A DNA stretch of 64,000 nucleotides. Source: Morella rubra (Eukaryota; Streptophyta; Magnoliopsida; Fagales; Myricaceae). The first letter of the stretch is position 1; each line of letters begins with the position of its first letter. A program made the translations under genes and the position numbers. The stretch lies in contig CM025851.1 in assembly GCA_003952965.2 (NCBI GenBank), positions 16,646,689-16,710,688 of the forward strand, read 5' to 3'. The notes beneath the pieces were generated by a model. It had not been told where the DNA came from. It ran no database searches and saw only the letters and a list, made by a program, of their open reading frames with translations. Below, one piece after another: positions 1-11,866 of this stretch.

Positions 1-1876
1 TCCAAATTCGAAGACCATTGCAGGAATTATGTGGCCTTGTGATAAACAGCAAGAGACAAATATCAAAACACCCTCTACTTCCACACTCACTCCAAGAAAC
101 ACCAAGAACCAGGTGTCGGCGAATAGGGGATCGCGCAGCCACTACTCGGATGATTTTATCAAACAAACACCAGGAACCACCTCTGTTTTATTTTGGGAAG
201 TAAAATTAAGTTCTACTTTAACTTCTAATGGAAGAAGATGCCACTTAAAATTTAAGGCTATAATGCAAGTAGATTGAATTTCAACTCCCCAAACCCGAAG
301 GAAAAAAAAAACAACCCCCGAAGCTGAAAGGACAATGACAGTCTAGGTGGTCAGTTTCTTATTAAGATGAAAATCTTGAGGTTGTTCTTCACACACCACA
401 ACTCAGAATGGAGCAATTGAATGAAACTTGGTGCAGGGAAGGTTAGATTGGGCCCTCATTTCATCACCAACCTAAATGTTCAGACGACAAGCTCGCTGAC
501 TGAGAAGAAAGAAAAAGACATGATAACTCCAAACACTGGTGAACTGATCTTCTTTTTCTAACGAAAATCCAATATTTTACTTCAACTAACCCTGAATTTC
601 AAGCTGAATACAAGCACTTTAGCTACTTTAGATGGGGACATGGCATACATACTTCTCTGATTACACATGAATAATGAAACTCATTTAGTGATTACATCAA
701 GCACTTTGCCTCTGCCCTCTTCTATAACCATAATACAGAACCAAGAAGAAATTTCGACGGAGAGCAAGAGAGAGAATTTCTTTCCCTATTTGAGAAAAAA
801 CAGAACTTAATAACTGACTAGAGGTGCTTGCTTCAATCTTTACAGTGAATTGGAAATGGAGATTCACCTGGACGCGAGCAGAGGCGCGGGTCACTGGTGC
901 CGTGGCTGCCTTGCGACTGGTGTCTCGCCTCCGCTTCCTCCGAGAATGCTGCGTTCGAATTTGGCTATGGAGATTCAGCTCTCCCGTGACCCACAAATGA
1001 ATAGGTGATGAACGGAAACACGCTTGAACTTCCATCTCACTGCAGGGGTACGGGCCTGGCGGACGAGACCTCTCTGGGCAGAGGAATCCGATTCTCTTTG
1101 GTTCGGCTGCGTGTCGAATTTTGGGAGAAATGTTGTTCTGTGCGAAAATGAGTTCTGCAGGTGGGTATTCAGCCAAAAAGTAAAACTCGAGTTCTGCAAG
1201 GCGGGTTGTTGTTATTTTCGAACGGGGATGCTCACCCGAATTGCACTGCCCGAGCAGTATAGGTCCCAAGCGGGACGACTCCCCTCTCTCCGAATTGTTG
1301 CAGAAGAACCCGATCCGTTATTTTCTTTTTCGCCTCATTTTCTCCTCTGTCATTACTGTTGTGAAATTAATGCAATCAGATAGAAAATATTTATTACAAC
1401 TGATTAGGCGCAGGTCCTCCGACAGCAGCAGGGTGTCAGTTGTACGTGAGACAGAGGGTGAATGACTATTTACTAAAATACCCTTAACGCATTGCAAGCT
1501 GCATATGAAATAAGTGTGGGCACTCATGTAATTTGACATTAAAGGAGTATTAATGAGCGTCAGAGTGGGACCCAGCAAAATTTTAAAATGTTGTTCATGC
1601 CCTTCGTGTTTGAAATGGTTGCAGTTGTGATGGGGTCTAATTGGTAATTCTTGACAGCAATTTTAGGGGCTAAAACGGAAAAAATAAGTCTGATTTGTAA
1701 TATTTTAAACAGAGTAACGTATTTCAGCAAAATTTTGGGAGAATCCATAATTTTGGCCAAAATTTTGTTTGTCAAACGCAACCTTAATAAGCCTATTCAA
1801 TCAATATACTCTTTAACGTTAAGTTTTTGAGGCCTTAACATTAAATTTTCTTTAAAGCTACTATTAAAAAAAATTT
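1..1876. other. No gene recognised
   Basis: I recognise no protein family here. Positions 697-1269 hold a 190-codon reading frame on the minus strand and 1024-1383 one of 119 codons on the plus strand. They overlap each other, are rich in Arg, Ser and Pro, and match nothing I know. The stretch 850-1300 is richer in G+C than its surroundings, so it could be the promoter or first-exon region of a gene lying to the left of the window. From about 1480 the sequence becomes AT-rich intergenic DNA. Confidence 0.4.
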
Positions 1877-2410
1877 GGGTTAATTACAATTTCCCCCTTC
1901 AAACTATTACCCAATTCTCAAATACCCCCACAAACTTTAATTCGTTGCAACTCGCCCCCACAAAATATATTTCTCGTTGTGATTTCATCCCCCCCAATCT
2001 ACTGAAGTTGTTATATTGAACAATTTTTGTCCCACTTAAACGACACGTGGCCTTCTTCTTACTTGAAAAGACAATTTTACCCTCGTTTGAATCTTCCATA
2101 GTCTTCTACAATGTTTTTAGCAATTTGTAGAGCCAAAAAATAATATATAGTTAGCTGATTTTTTTTTATTAAAAAAAAAAAAAGAATGACTCACTTAGAA
2201 TTGAGCTGGTCAAATTTGTCTTTTCAAGTAAAGAAAAGGTCACGTGTCATTTAAATGAGACAAAGACCGCTCGATATAATAACTTCAGTAGGTTGGGGGA
2301 TGAAATGCAACAAAAAATATAGTTTGTGGGAGCGAGTTGCAACGAGTTAAAGTTTATGGGGGTATTTGAGAATCAGGTGATAGTTTGAGGGGAAAAATTG
2401 TAATTAACCC
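1877..2410. mobile_element. Foldback MITE (Mutator-like), about 534 bp
   Basis: The element starts GGGTTAATTACAATTTCCCC and ends with the inverted match GGGGAAAAATTGTAATTAACCC. The inversion continues inward through most of its length: the left arm (tacccccacaaactttaa, cccccaatctactgaag) is mirrored in the right arm (ttaaagtttatgggggta, cttcagtaggttggggg). The 9 bases on the left (1868-1876, aaaaaattt) and right (2411-2419, aaaaacttt) differ at one position, which fits a Mutator-type 9-bp target duplication, although the sequence is low in complexity. There is no coding capacity. It lies 35 bp from the CACTA element. Confidence 0.75.
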
Positions 2411-2579
2411 AAAAACTTTTGAATTTGGGAGCCTTAGGCAACCACCACTACAAGAAAAATGGTCTTGGATGTCAAAAAATTTTGTCACCCAAAGCGCCAT
2501 TTTTGTCACCAAAGGTTTTAGGTGACAAAACCGAGTTGTCACCCAAAGCCTATCAACAAAGGTTTTAGCTGATGATTTC

Positions 2580-3030
2580 CATGTTTTGTTACTCGAAACC
2601 GTCCGGACGGGTTACAATATTGTCCGCACGGTTTTATGCCATATTGACGAAATTCAAAATCGTCATGCCTAGTACACTCCATACGTTCGCATGGGGTGTG
2701 CGAACGGTTGGTCCAATGTGACGAAATGCATTTTTTCATGGACCATACGTGCGCACGGTGATATAAAACCATTATGATGATAATATATTGCCTTCTGAAC
2801 GCTAACATAAAGACGTTCGCACCGTTGTTTCATTTATGGCGAAATAGTTTTTTGTCACCTTCAAAAACCGTTCGAACATTTACATCGACAGTGCGGACGC
2901 TTATTTTGTTGCACATGTTGGAACGTGTTTTCTTACCGTTCAAATGGTTTCTAATTAAAAGACCTTGTGCACGCAAGAATAACTGTGCGGACAGACGTAT
3001 TTAATGCGACCTTTTTACCGTTTGAACCAT
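2580..3030. repeat. Left subterminal repeats of the CACTA element
   Basis: Short G+C-rich units recur in both orientations in otherwise AT-rich DNA, for example ccgtccggacggg (2600), gtccgcacgg (2621), gttcgcatgg, gtgcgaacgg (2698), cgtgcgcacgg (2748), gacgttcgcacc (2812) and gtgcggacgc (2892). Dense degenerate repeats of this kind beside the ends are typical of CACTA elements, where in En/Spm they bind the element-encoded TNPA protein. Binding here is inferred from family knowledge. Confidence 0.8.
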
Positions 3031-3229
3031 TTGTTACGCATTTGAATTAATTTAATTAAAATTTTAAAAATAATATAAATACAAAGATATTCAATAGTCA
3101 TAATATAATAAAATTTCTACAGATATGCAATTGTTATTAAAAGTAAATAAAATACATAATCGATAAGTATTGATCAAGTAGTGAAAATACATAAATCTGC
3201 CTAAATTTTTATTTAGGTGTCGTACAAGA

Positions 3230-4860
3230 TTGCAACTGTCTGATCTGCTCCATTATCTGCTCACGCATCTTGTTCCATTAGTTGCATCCTTCATTCTTAC
3301 TGTTTGATTAGGTTCCTTTGCTGCTCCTGCATCATCTTTTGATGCTCTCCGTCTTTCTTTTGTTGCTGCTCCACCATCATCTGCATCAGCTCTTTGTCTT
3401 TCTTCCGCTGTTGCTCCTCCATCATCTGCTGATGCTCTCGCATCGTCTACTCCATATCTGACCATTTGATTAGAAGCGCTTCATATTCCATCTGTCTAGT
3501 CCTCATCTCCTCAATCTATAATCTGACCTCCTCCAATCTCTGGGACAAATCAATGGAAGATGTTCATGAAGATGATCCAATAGACCATACTGAACGGCCT
3601 AAACCACGCTTGTAGCCCAATGTCGTCCCCAACATCTTAGTGAAAATCTTCACTTCGGTGTATGACTTTCCCTCTGACTCGTGCTGCAACTGCACTGCCT
3701 CCATTTTTTCCTACAAAATTAGAAAAAAAGATAAAGTTAGCACAAATAAAACATAAGAGATAACGAATGCATCATTAAACCTAATGTTGCAACTTACAAA
3801 ATTTTTCCATGCATCTTCTGATGTCCACATAACATCCTTATTAGTATGCATTTTTTTATACAGCAACGCAGGACTAATCTCATCAGATTCTGAAATTTTC
3901 TATATACCAAAAGAAATATAAAACGTGCATATTAAAATACTTGAGTCATTTATTTAAATAATATCTAATAAAAATGTAAATTTATTACTTACTAACAATC
4001 CTCTCGCGCGTTAGAAGGAACTCACTCTCGATGTGTGTATAATTTTCAGCTTAGCTCTATTCTTTTTTTGATTGCACTTCTCCTCAGCATTGTACATTTA
4101 CAGTTGTTACCACAATTAATAATAAAATAAAATAAACGTTCATGACGGAATAAAAAATTTTAACCTGAAATTCCTCGCTCGCGAATAAATCACAGATACG
4201 AGTCCATTCTTCCTTGTTCATCTCAGGATACAGGTGTTCATCATAGATGTCACAGTGATGCGATCCTCGGCTCGGTCATAATCTAGTTGGAAGTCATCCT
4301 TAACATATATAATAGTTAGTATGTAAAATTTTCCACAATTAAAATTTAATAAATTATACTTACCGACACTCGGTTTATCATGTATGATTTAACCTCGTTG
4401 GGGACCTCCTTTCCACTTACTCATCTCAAATAGGACATGCTGTTGAATGAGCGCACCAATATGACTTAAGAGCATTGAGGACGCCATGTCATCACTGCTC
4501 GTACGTCCACCTGGGATATGGACAGTCAGCTTTCCTCCGATACAAGTCTTGAGTAATGCAATATCGCGCATACTACCCCTGACATACCTAATTTCGAATG
4601 TCGTTACAAATGGATAACAATAAATTTAAAATTTAGTTAAGCATAGAAATTTAAAAGTCATAATATTTAATCAAGATTGACAGGGAAAGATACTTACACG
4701 CATAACTACTTTGGGTGCCTATCGGACTGGCTGTGGTAGGCGACGATAATTTTTGCCTATCTCTAAACGAAGGACCCGACACTACTAGTGTACCAGGAGT
4801 ACTATCAGCTCGAACTGATGAATCGCATTGAAGATGTTTTCCTCCCGCTGGCATGATGTC
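3230..4860 (-). pseudogene. CACTA accessory protein relic (Ptta/En/Spm, Transposase_24-like)
   Basis: Read on the minus strand from the ATG at 4854, the first segment encodes a Ser/Thr-rich stretch. A second segment (4571-4389) has the tract HIPGGRTSSDDMASSMLLSHIG, followed by an isoleucine/glutamine/histidine run, close to the conserved core of plant Ptta/En/Spm-type transposases. Near 3465-3250 one frame gives a Gln/Met/Lys-rich coiled coil with repeated MMEEQQ- and EQQRK-type units, the usual C-terminus of this family. These blocks lie in different frames, separated by stops and AT-rich gaps. Some gaps may be introns (polypyrimidine runs precede AG), but several stops lie inside conserved blocks, so I call a pseudogene. 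Exact exon limits cannot be fixed by eye. Confidence 0.65.
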
Positions 4861-4969
4861 GTCCTGTGACTAAATAAATCAATATTGGAGAAAGAAAAAA
4901 TAATGAATTATGTTACTCAAAATGAATATAAAATAAAAATGCAAAGTAAATTGAAAAGATAGAGTTACG

Positions 4970-6240
4970 TTAGTCCTCGGAGTCATATTCTTCAAAATCA
5001 CTACAATCTTCATTGAACGATTCCGAGGAATCATTGCTTCCTTCTATTTCACGTTGATGTGGATCACTCTCATCGGTTACCTGCACATAAGCCTCGACAT
5101 CATTTCTAGTCAACGAGATCATGTTAAAGGAGCTAAAGTCCATAGAAAGCTCAATAAACTCATTCTCCTGTTATGCTTCGCGGTTCGATAGTCCTTCTCC
5201 ATCTTCACTAGCTTTCTCTTCAATAGGTAGAATATCATGCGTGTTTCTAAGGGTAATCTTTTGAAGAATCTTCCAGTGACCGCCCAACTTCATATCATTG
5301 ATATAAAATACTTGATTCCTCTGAGATGCTAGCATGAATGGGTCGCCTTTGTACCACTTTTAGATGTGTTGCTACTAACAAACCGACCACTTTTATCAAG
5401 ACCTAAGTTTTTGGTACTCAAATCAAACCAGTTACATTTGAGTAAATAAACTAAGTTCCCCTGCAAATAACGCAACGCGTAAATATCCATGACCTAGCCA
5501 TAAAAATCACATCTTCCCCAGCATAGTCCACTGGAACAACCACACTACTATTCTGAGTGTTACGAAACTGTTCACGAAGGACCGTGTGAAACCTAACTCT
5601 ATTCACTACACACCCAGAATAACAAAGTACCCATTGATCCGGACTAGATGCTAATGCATACAAATAATCCTATATCGAGCCCGGATTGTCTCTCATATCA
5701 TCATTTATGTTTTCCTCAGAATCCTCATTGCTTGGTTCAGGTTCTAAAGTCACTACCTGGTTAGAAACTTTTGAAATTGACTTTTCCTGAAATACCTAAT
5801 GAGTGTAACTCTGGTCAAACCCAATTATGAATAAATGATCCTCCATCTTGTCTACATATTTGAACAACACATTCTTACATCTCTTACATTGACATCTTAT
5901 CAGTCCACGACTATATGCATAACTATGGGCAACACTGATAAAATCTCGAACACCATCACTATACTTCGCACTTTTGAGTCTATCAGCCTAAAAAATCCAG
6001 CTTTTATTCATATTGTTCATTCAAAGATGAAAATACAAATAATAATGCAAACAAAAATACAAACAATAATCCAAACAATGATGACATTCACACTCAATTC
6101 CAATTTCTTCGGGTGATAGGTCCTATTCATTCAAGTTTACAATATCACGTACTGCACGTAATTGACCCGACCATTGTGACCGATGCTTTAGAAATTTCGA
6201 CAGCATTTTCCTCAGTCCCCAGATACACTCTTATAACATT
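4970..6240 (-). pseudogene. CACTA transposase TNPD relic, catalytic domain deleted
   Basis: On the minus strand the N-terminal part (about 5960-5790) resembles the Transpos_assoc domain, with a Cys-x-Cys-x2-Cys cluster (RCQCKRCKN) and the following KMEDHLFIIGF. About 130 codons further on, without the large Transposase_21 catalytic domain in between, comes the C-terminal region: VNRVRFHTVLREQFRNTQNS (5613-5554), which is the start of the DUF4216-type module. A further piece (about 5340-5250) resembles the end of that module. Several in-frame stops are present. In the family TNPD is about 800 or more residues, so roughly half the protein has been lost. Confidence 0.75.
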
Positions 6241-6479
6241 GAGCATAAACACCTACCTTTGAAGGTGAGTGTGTAAGCTTAATGCTGAATATATCCGAAG
6301 GACAAAATGAGATTTGCATTGAAATTTTTAAATACATATGTTACAAAAGTAGATACAATTACGCACATTACGAATATTGTAAACTCAAACTGTCCATAAT
6401 GTGGACAATTTCAAGAATTACATCGATTTTGTTATCTAAACTCGGTGTAATTTTTAAATGGGTTTAAGGCTACAAAATG

Positions 6480-7440
6480 AATGCATGAAACATAATTGTA
6501 AAAACCGTTCAGACAGAGTTATAACTATCCGAACCATACACATGAGCTTTCGGACGGATTTTGCAAAGTGTTCGAACAAAACAAGAGCGACCAGATGAAC
6601 TATAATCCGTCCGGATTGCGATTGTCAAACAATACTATTCTTCGACGAACAGATGCTAAAATCTGTTAACAAAAAAGAAGCCAAAATCAACCTAAATTGC
6701 AAACACTTCGCACATAAACACATCACAACCAACCCCAAAACTCTATTGCCATCATTTTAGACCCTAACAATTCAAAAAACATGCTTTGATATCCTAAAAT
6801 TCTTAACTTTTCATCCTAAAATAATTTTTTTTTTTTTAAAACTCACTAACCTCAAATGCACTCCAATGTGAAATCCGAAATGAGTCGCTATTTCCACACC
6901 TTTTTCAATGAGATTGGATGCCCAAAATCAGATCCCTCTTCTCCTCTCGCTGAAATCTTTTGTTTTCTAAGTTTTTCCCCTTTCTGCTATATTGTCTGCG
7001 ATTTTCCATCTTTCATACACAAAAACACCGTTCAGACGCCCAAAAGAGAGTTCGGATGCCTACATGTATAAGATTTCGAGTGAATCATTGCCGCCTAAAA
7101 TTTCACACCGTCCAAACTGTGTATTTTACGTCCACATGCAAACTTACATTTCACGACACCGTTTTATAAACCTCTAATTGATAGCGTCTGATTATAAAAA
7201 AAAAAAAACGTCCGGACGTGAAACAATCCGCCTGCACGGTTACTTACAATTCACGACATATTTTTAAAATTCCCCAAATGACAGCATCTCAATGAAATGA
7301 TCATAAGCGAATGCGTTCGGGACGGAGTACAGTATCATCCCGACGGTTTTCTTACACAATACGACACCATTCGACCTTATAGTAAATAGGCCACGGTTAT
7401 CTGTCCGTCCAAATGGGTTTTGATGTTTTGATTTTTTTTA
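6480..7440. repeat. Internal clusters of CACTA subterminal-type motifs
   Basis: Units such as accgttcagacagag (6503), tttcggacgg (6550), gtccggattg (6608), ccgttcagacgcc (7028), cgtccggacgtg (7209) and gttcgggacgg (7314) repeat the subterminal motif style in the interior of the element, between the TNPD relic and the cargo gene relic. In single CACTA elements such clusters normally sit only near the ends. I see no CACTACAAG terminus here, so this could be internal duplication or the scar of an older CACTA insertion. Confidence 0.55.
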
Positions 7441-7732
7441 AGCTTCATACCATTCAATTTATTACCAAGTTTTAAATAACCAAGTATATTAATAATATAA
7501 ATAACCTTAAGTGTGTTAGATAATAGTTTTAAAATTTGAAGAAGTGTAACGAAATGAGAAACATAACATTAATTAACATACTAAAGTTCTTAATAATATA
7601 TAATTGAAAATAAGAATATAAAATAACATCAAATAAATCCAATACATGTTCTCAAAACATAATATAAAAGTAGTTGTCCTCAAAACATAATAACAAAACA
7701 AATGTCATAATAAAAAAAAAAATAAATGTCTA

Positions 7733-8960
7733 CTATTGCTCATCATCCGCGAGCTGTAGAACTTCATGAATATGCTTCATGTGCCCTTTTATTAGAACGA
7801 CCCGCTCAGTTAAGACAAGTAACTCTGCACTGGTTGGCACGACCTTCAGGACTAACTGAACCACGACCACTTCTTTCTTCCACTTAGAGTCCACGTTCTC
7901 GACCTTAGGCTCCAGAGCTGTCAGCCGACCACTGATATCACTTACCATCTCATTGGTGGATTGCATGACCTATTACATCTGCTCAGTCAGCTTGGTCATC
8001 ATAGTTGGCACCCAACTCGGTCGTTGTGTCCCAAGTCTCTCAGTCAAGCCCTGTCCAGGATCCTGCTCATCCGTCCATTCAGGTTGCTCCTGTCGTCTAT
8101 CTCTAGCTGTTGGGCCACAGATTTTGAGAGTGTCACCTTATTGATCGACCCAAGTGGAAGTGCCTTTGGCTCGTCAGCACCCTCGAGTACTAACATCATA
8201 GTTGTAGGAACTGAGTCAGAAGAATACCGTACAACAAATAAATCTAAAGATCGGTCTTTGGGCCTCTGCAAGAATGGTTTTGGTAGATGTATGATGTCAT
8301 ATCAACAGGCTGCCCTCGTACAATTACTAGGTACAATAACTCAGTTCAGCCATAAGACAGCTCCGTCGTCGTGCTTCTTTGGCAATGGCGGAGCAAAAGA
8401 TTGGGTGTATGATCCGTCAAAAAGGAAGCAGCTGCCAATGTTGTATGTTATTTCCCTTCATAATAGTCGTATCTAGGCCTAGAAGCCTCTAGAAAACCTC
8501 GGCCTTAGTAGACCGGTCCTTGTTGCTCAATGGCATGTTTGGGAAACGCTATCAAAATCCTTTCGTATCCCAAGAATCTTGCTAGCTCGTTTGGTGAGAA
8601 TGTGATCTGAACGTTACAGATGATGACCTCTAGACTAGGCTTTTTGAGGTTCTTTGCCTGAAGTATAGCAGAATATAATTCTCGCACCATGTTCTTTGAC
8701 TCATAGCCAGTCCTTTATAGGAACGGAAGCCAACTTGCTTGCTCTACCACCTCTAGAAGCGTCCAATCCTAAAATCGAAGATCATAGAAATCCGCTAACT
8801 GGATACGCTGCTCGACAACGATTGAGAGGGATATAATGATCGTTGTATGTTGCTCCAACGATAGAGCTGGAGCGGAAGATTGCTCGGCATCAGCTGGCTA
8901 CTTGTACGTGGACGCTTGCTCATTTTTTGGGAATCTGCACAAAAGCATTTGCATGGCAAG
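7733..8960 (-). pseudogene. Cargo gene relic in the CACTA element (plant transposon protein domain-like)
   Basis: On the minus strand the product begins near 8925 with a basic MSKRPRTSS-type start. It passes through a DWTLLEVVEQASWLPFL-like segment (about 8775-8720) and the stretch MVRELYSAILQAKNLKKPS (8690-8634), then ITFSPNELARFLGYERI (about 8606-8556). That order (basic start, Trp-rich segment, V(R/K)EFY-type block, then a FSP...LG block) fits the 'putative plant transposon protein' family often found inside plant DNA transposons. A separate C-terminal frame (7966-7733) is heptad-like and probably coiled coil. The frames do not join and stops intervene. Function unknown; family assignment from memory. 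Confidence 0.5.
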
Positions 8961-9027
8961 ACAGTAGTCCGAACAGATAATGACACCCGTCTGTAATAAA
9001 AAAAAGAATATAAAAAATAAAAGGGGT

Positions 9028-9560
9028 GTTCGGACACAATCAAAATGACAACGTATCCCTTTTGGGATACTACCAAGGCGTCCAAACAGATTTGGATAGC
9101 CATCCAAACTAAAAATAGATAAGAAAACTATTTAAATTTAATATACAAACGTCCGAACTGCGTTGATATAGCGTTCGGACACACTCAAATTGACAATGTA
9201 TCCCTTTTGGGATACTACCAGGCATTTGAACAGTGTTAGATAGCCGTCTGAATGGACAACAGAGAAGTAAACTATTTCAATTTAATATTAAACACGTTTG
9301 GATTGCTTTCATATAGGGTCCGGACAAAATCAAAATGACAACGTATCCCTTTTGGGATACTAAATGGCATCTGAACCCAGTGACAGCAGCGTCCGAACTA
9401 AACCAGTAAAAGTAATCTATTTAAATTAAATATAAAATACGTCCGGATTGCATCGATTTAGTGTCTGGACACCCTCAAAACGACAACATATCACTTTTGG
9501 ATACTACCAAGTGTCTGAACGCCCAAAGACAGCGTCCAAACGTGACTAGAAAGATGGCTG
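9028..9560. repeat. Tandem array, four copies of about 145 bp
   Basis: The block containing atgacaacgtatcccttttg recurs near 9044, 9190, 9333 and 9479, about 143-146 bp apart. The next bases vary (taccaaggcgtcc, taccaggcattt, taaatggcatct, taccaagtgtct). Each of the first three copies contains the perfect hairpin GTATCCC-TTTT-GGGATAC; the fourth is degraded. The units also contain the cgtccgaac and cggacac motifs of the subterminal repeats, so the array probably arose by duplication of subterminal sequence. Confidence 0.85.
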
Positions 9561-9889
9561 AGTTAACTCAGCCTTGACAGCCGTCCCACCTCCCACACAC
9601 TCCAAAAATACTACCAAATCACAAATAAATACATTTAAAACAATCCTAACACTTAACACAATCAAATTCTACGTATAAATCAATTAAAAAAATACAATGT
9701 ATTATACAAAAAATAGAATTAAAATTATATATAAAACTATAAAAAAATGAAATTTTTACCGCAAAAATCATGTTAAAAATGAACAAAACATACTTGGATG
9801 TGATTAGAACGAAGGAATGAGTTTACAAATTTGGGAAGAAAACAAGTAAGGGTTGAGAGAGATTTTGAGTAACACAGTTTAAATAAAAA

Positions 9890-11340
9890 TGTCGAACTGT
9901 TCTCGTTTTTCACAATACGTGGACGCCTTCCGGACTGTGAGAAGTCCGGATGTTTTTCAGCACACGTGGCCTAATGAGTCCTCCGCATTAAATGTAAAAA
10001 TTTAAATCGTTTAAAACGGTTCGACACATTAAAAGCGTCTGGATGGTGGGATACTGTCTGAATGATATTCCCTTTACTTTGTGCAATGTGGATGCACACG
10101 TTTGGCAGAATAAATGTCACATGTAGTTTGGACGGTATCCAAATGGTTTGGACGGTGATAGCTAGTTTCAACCGTCGTATAAAGTAAACACGTGTAAGCC
10201 ATGCGACTGTTACACGGACGTTCGAGTGGTGATATCATCCATTTCAACAACGTCGTTTCATCATACTCGTCAAACTCAATGCTTCTTCATTCGAACGCCT
10301 ACCTCATTAAACACGTGTATTCTATGTTGTTGCAATAAGGGTGTCCGGATGGATTTTCGATCTTTCCAACATAATCAATTAATGTAATGCATTCGAACGG
10401 CACAGAACAACGTTTGAAAGTTTGACAGATTTATTTGACATTACCTGTATTGTGTAATTTACTCAATTGAATTTACTTCACTCAATTGAATTTATTTAAA
10501 TCATTTAACTAACACAATGTAATTCGGCTCAAAATTTTAACTTAATTTATTTATTTTGAATACATAAAAAAAATATTATAGTTAAGCATACTTTTATATA
10601 AACGTCTATTATAAATAGTCACCTATTTAATTGTAATTACACTAACCGTTACAATCTAATTACACTAACCATTCTTGTTAACATAACACTTGTACTAAGC
10701 AGCGTCCGCAAGGTTTTCATAGGCGTTCGGACGCTTCTCAATGGTTAGATTCACACGTGGCCCAATCAAATTCAATGTCATTAAATATGTCTGATTTGAA
10801 AATTTTCTAGAACTTACATCGTCTGGACGGTCTATCTAGGTCCAAAAGATTTCTACATCACTTGTAGTTTTGCAACGTGGAACCACACGATTCGTGAAGA
10901 AACGTTCATACCTGTGCGGATATGTTTTTAGCGTCAGAGACAATTTTATTTTTTTGCGTTGGAACGCTCATGTTTACGTCGGGAGGGATTGAGTGTTCAT
11001 GAAGATTTTTAATTTGTCACTATGTGCTGACGATTATTATTCACTTGTTAATGTCCGTATGGACGTCGTAAAAATGACATCCGAATGTTATTGTAAAAAT
11101 TATGACGATTATCATCGTCACTCAGTTACAACGATTTGAATTTGTCACCCAACATAGAGTCCGAACGTTTTTTATTGGTCAGGACAGATATTAAGTATTT
11201 TATGACGATTTTTATTGTCACTCATTCGCACGAGGTGTATGTTGTCACACTAGAAATACGTCCGAATGGTTTTAGGACCTATCCAGACGGTTTTGGTGTG
11301 ATTTTGGGTAAATTAAAAGACCACTTTAGGTGACAAAATT
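9890..11340. repeat. Right subterminal region of the CACTA element
   Basis: Many degenerate copies of gtccgaacg/cgttcggac-type units occur in both orientations, for example gaagtccggatg (9941), cgtctggatgg (10029), ggacggtatccaaatgg (10130), acggacgttcgag (10213), cgtctggacgg (10819), gtccgtatggacg (11052) and gtccgaacg (11160). The right end also repeats the left-end signature ttttgtcaccta..., so the first and last 60-80 bp form an imperfect long inverted repeat beyond the short CACTA terminus. No reading frame of interest is present. Confidence 0.75.
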
Positions 11341-11392
11341 TGGTATGACACACAAAATTTTGTCACCTAAAGCTAAGTTTCTTGTAGTGCAC

Positions 11393-11866
11393 CTATGCTG
11401 CCTATAGTTGGAGCTGCTTTTACATATTTTATGTATATAGAAGTCTCCGAAATCTTGATCCATCCGTAAGATAATTCTCTCTCATCTTTCAAAAACCTAG
11501 GGCTGAGGAGAGTTTTTGTCCAAAGTAGTACTAATGATCACTCCTTTGTGACCTTGTATCTGTCCACAAACTTTGCAACTCTAAGTACTTTCAATAATAT
11601 TGTCATAAGGCGTGCAATTTGCTTGGGTGTCAAATCTATTGTGCGCCCCTTAGCAAAATTGTCTCACACTATATATCGTGCCAAATTGTCAATCCACTTT
11701 TTATTTTTAATGCAAGATCAAATGTTTTTCAAACTCATGATCTTAGGAGAGAAAATCTACCGTGGGTTTCTAATCACAATATAAACCATATTCCATCTGC
11801 TCTAATATACATGACTCTAAAATAGCATAGCAAGTCGGCGATGAGGGCATTTTTTTGACTGGTAAG
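11393..11866. other. No gene recognised
   Basis: This is unassigned sequence between the CACTA element and the TRIM-like element. Two overlapping plus-strand frames of 78 and 68 codons (11548-11825) have no recognisable motif. It may be the remains of the older repeat into which the CACTA element jumped. Confidence 0.35.

Larger units (their letters stand above)
2446..11389 (-). mobile_element. CACTA (En/Spm) DNA transposon, defective
   Basis: The left end reads CACTACAAGAAA and the right end TTTCTTGTAGTG, the canonical inverted CACTA terminus. The 3-bp target duplication CAC lies at 2443-2445 and 11390-11392, so both ends are exact and the element is 8,944 bp. Inside are subterminal repeats at each end, minus-strand relics of the two usual CACTA genes (a coiled-coil Ptta/En/Spm-type protein at 3230-4860 and TNPD at 4970-6240), an extra minus-strand gene relic (7733-8960) and a 145-bp tandem array. 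All reading frames are broken and the TNPD catalytic domain is missing, so the copy cannot supply transposase. Intact ends mean it might still be mobilised in trans; that is inference. Confidence 0.95.

Noticed and set aside
697..1269. 190-codon minus-strand reading frame
   Set aside because: No recognisable domain, biased composition, overlapped by frames on the other strand, and no splice context. Kept only as part of an unassigned region.
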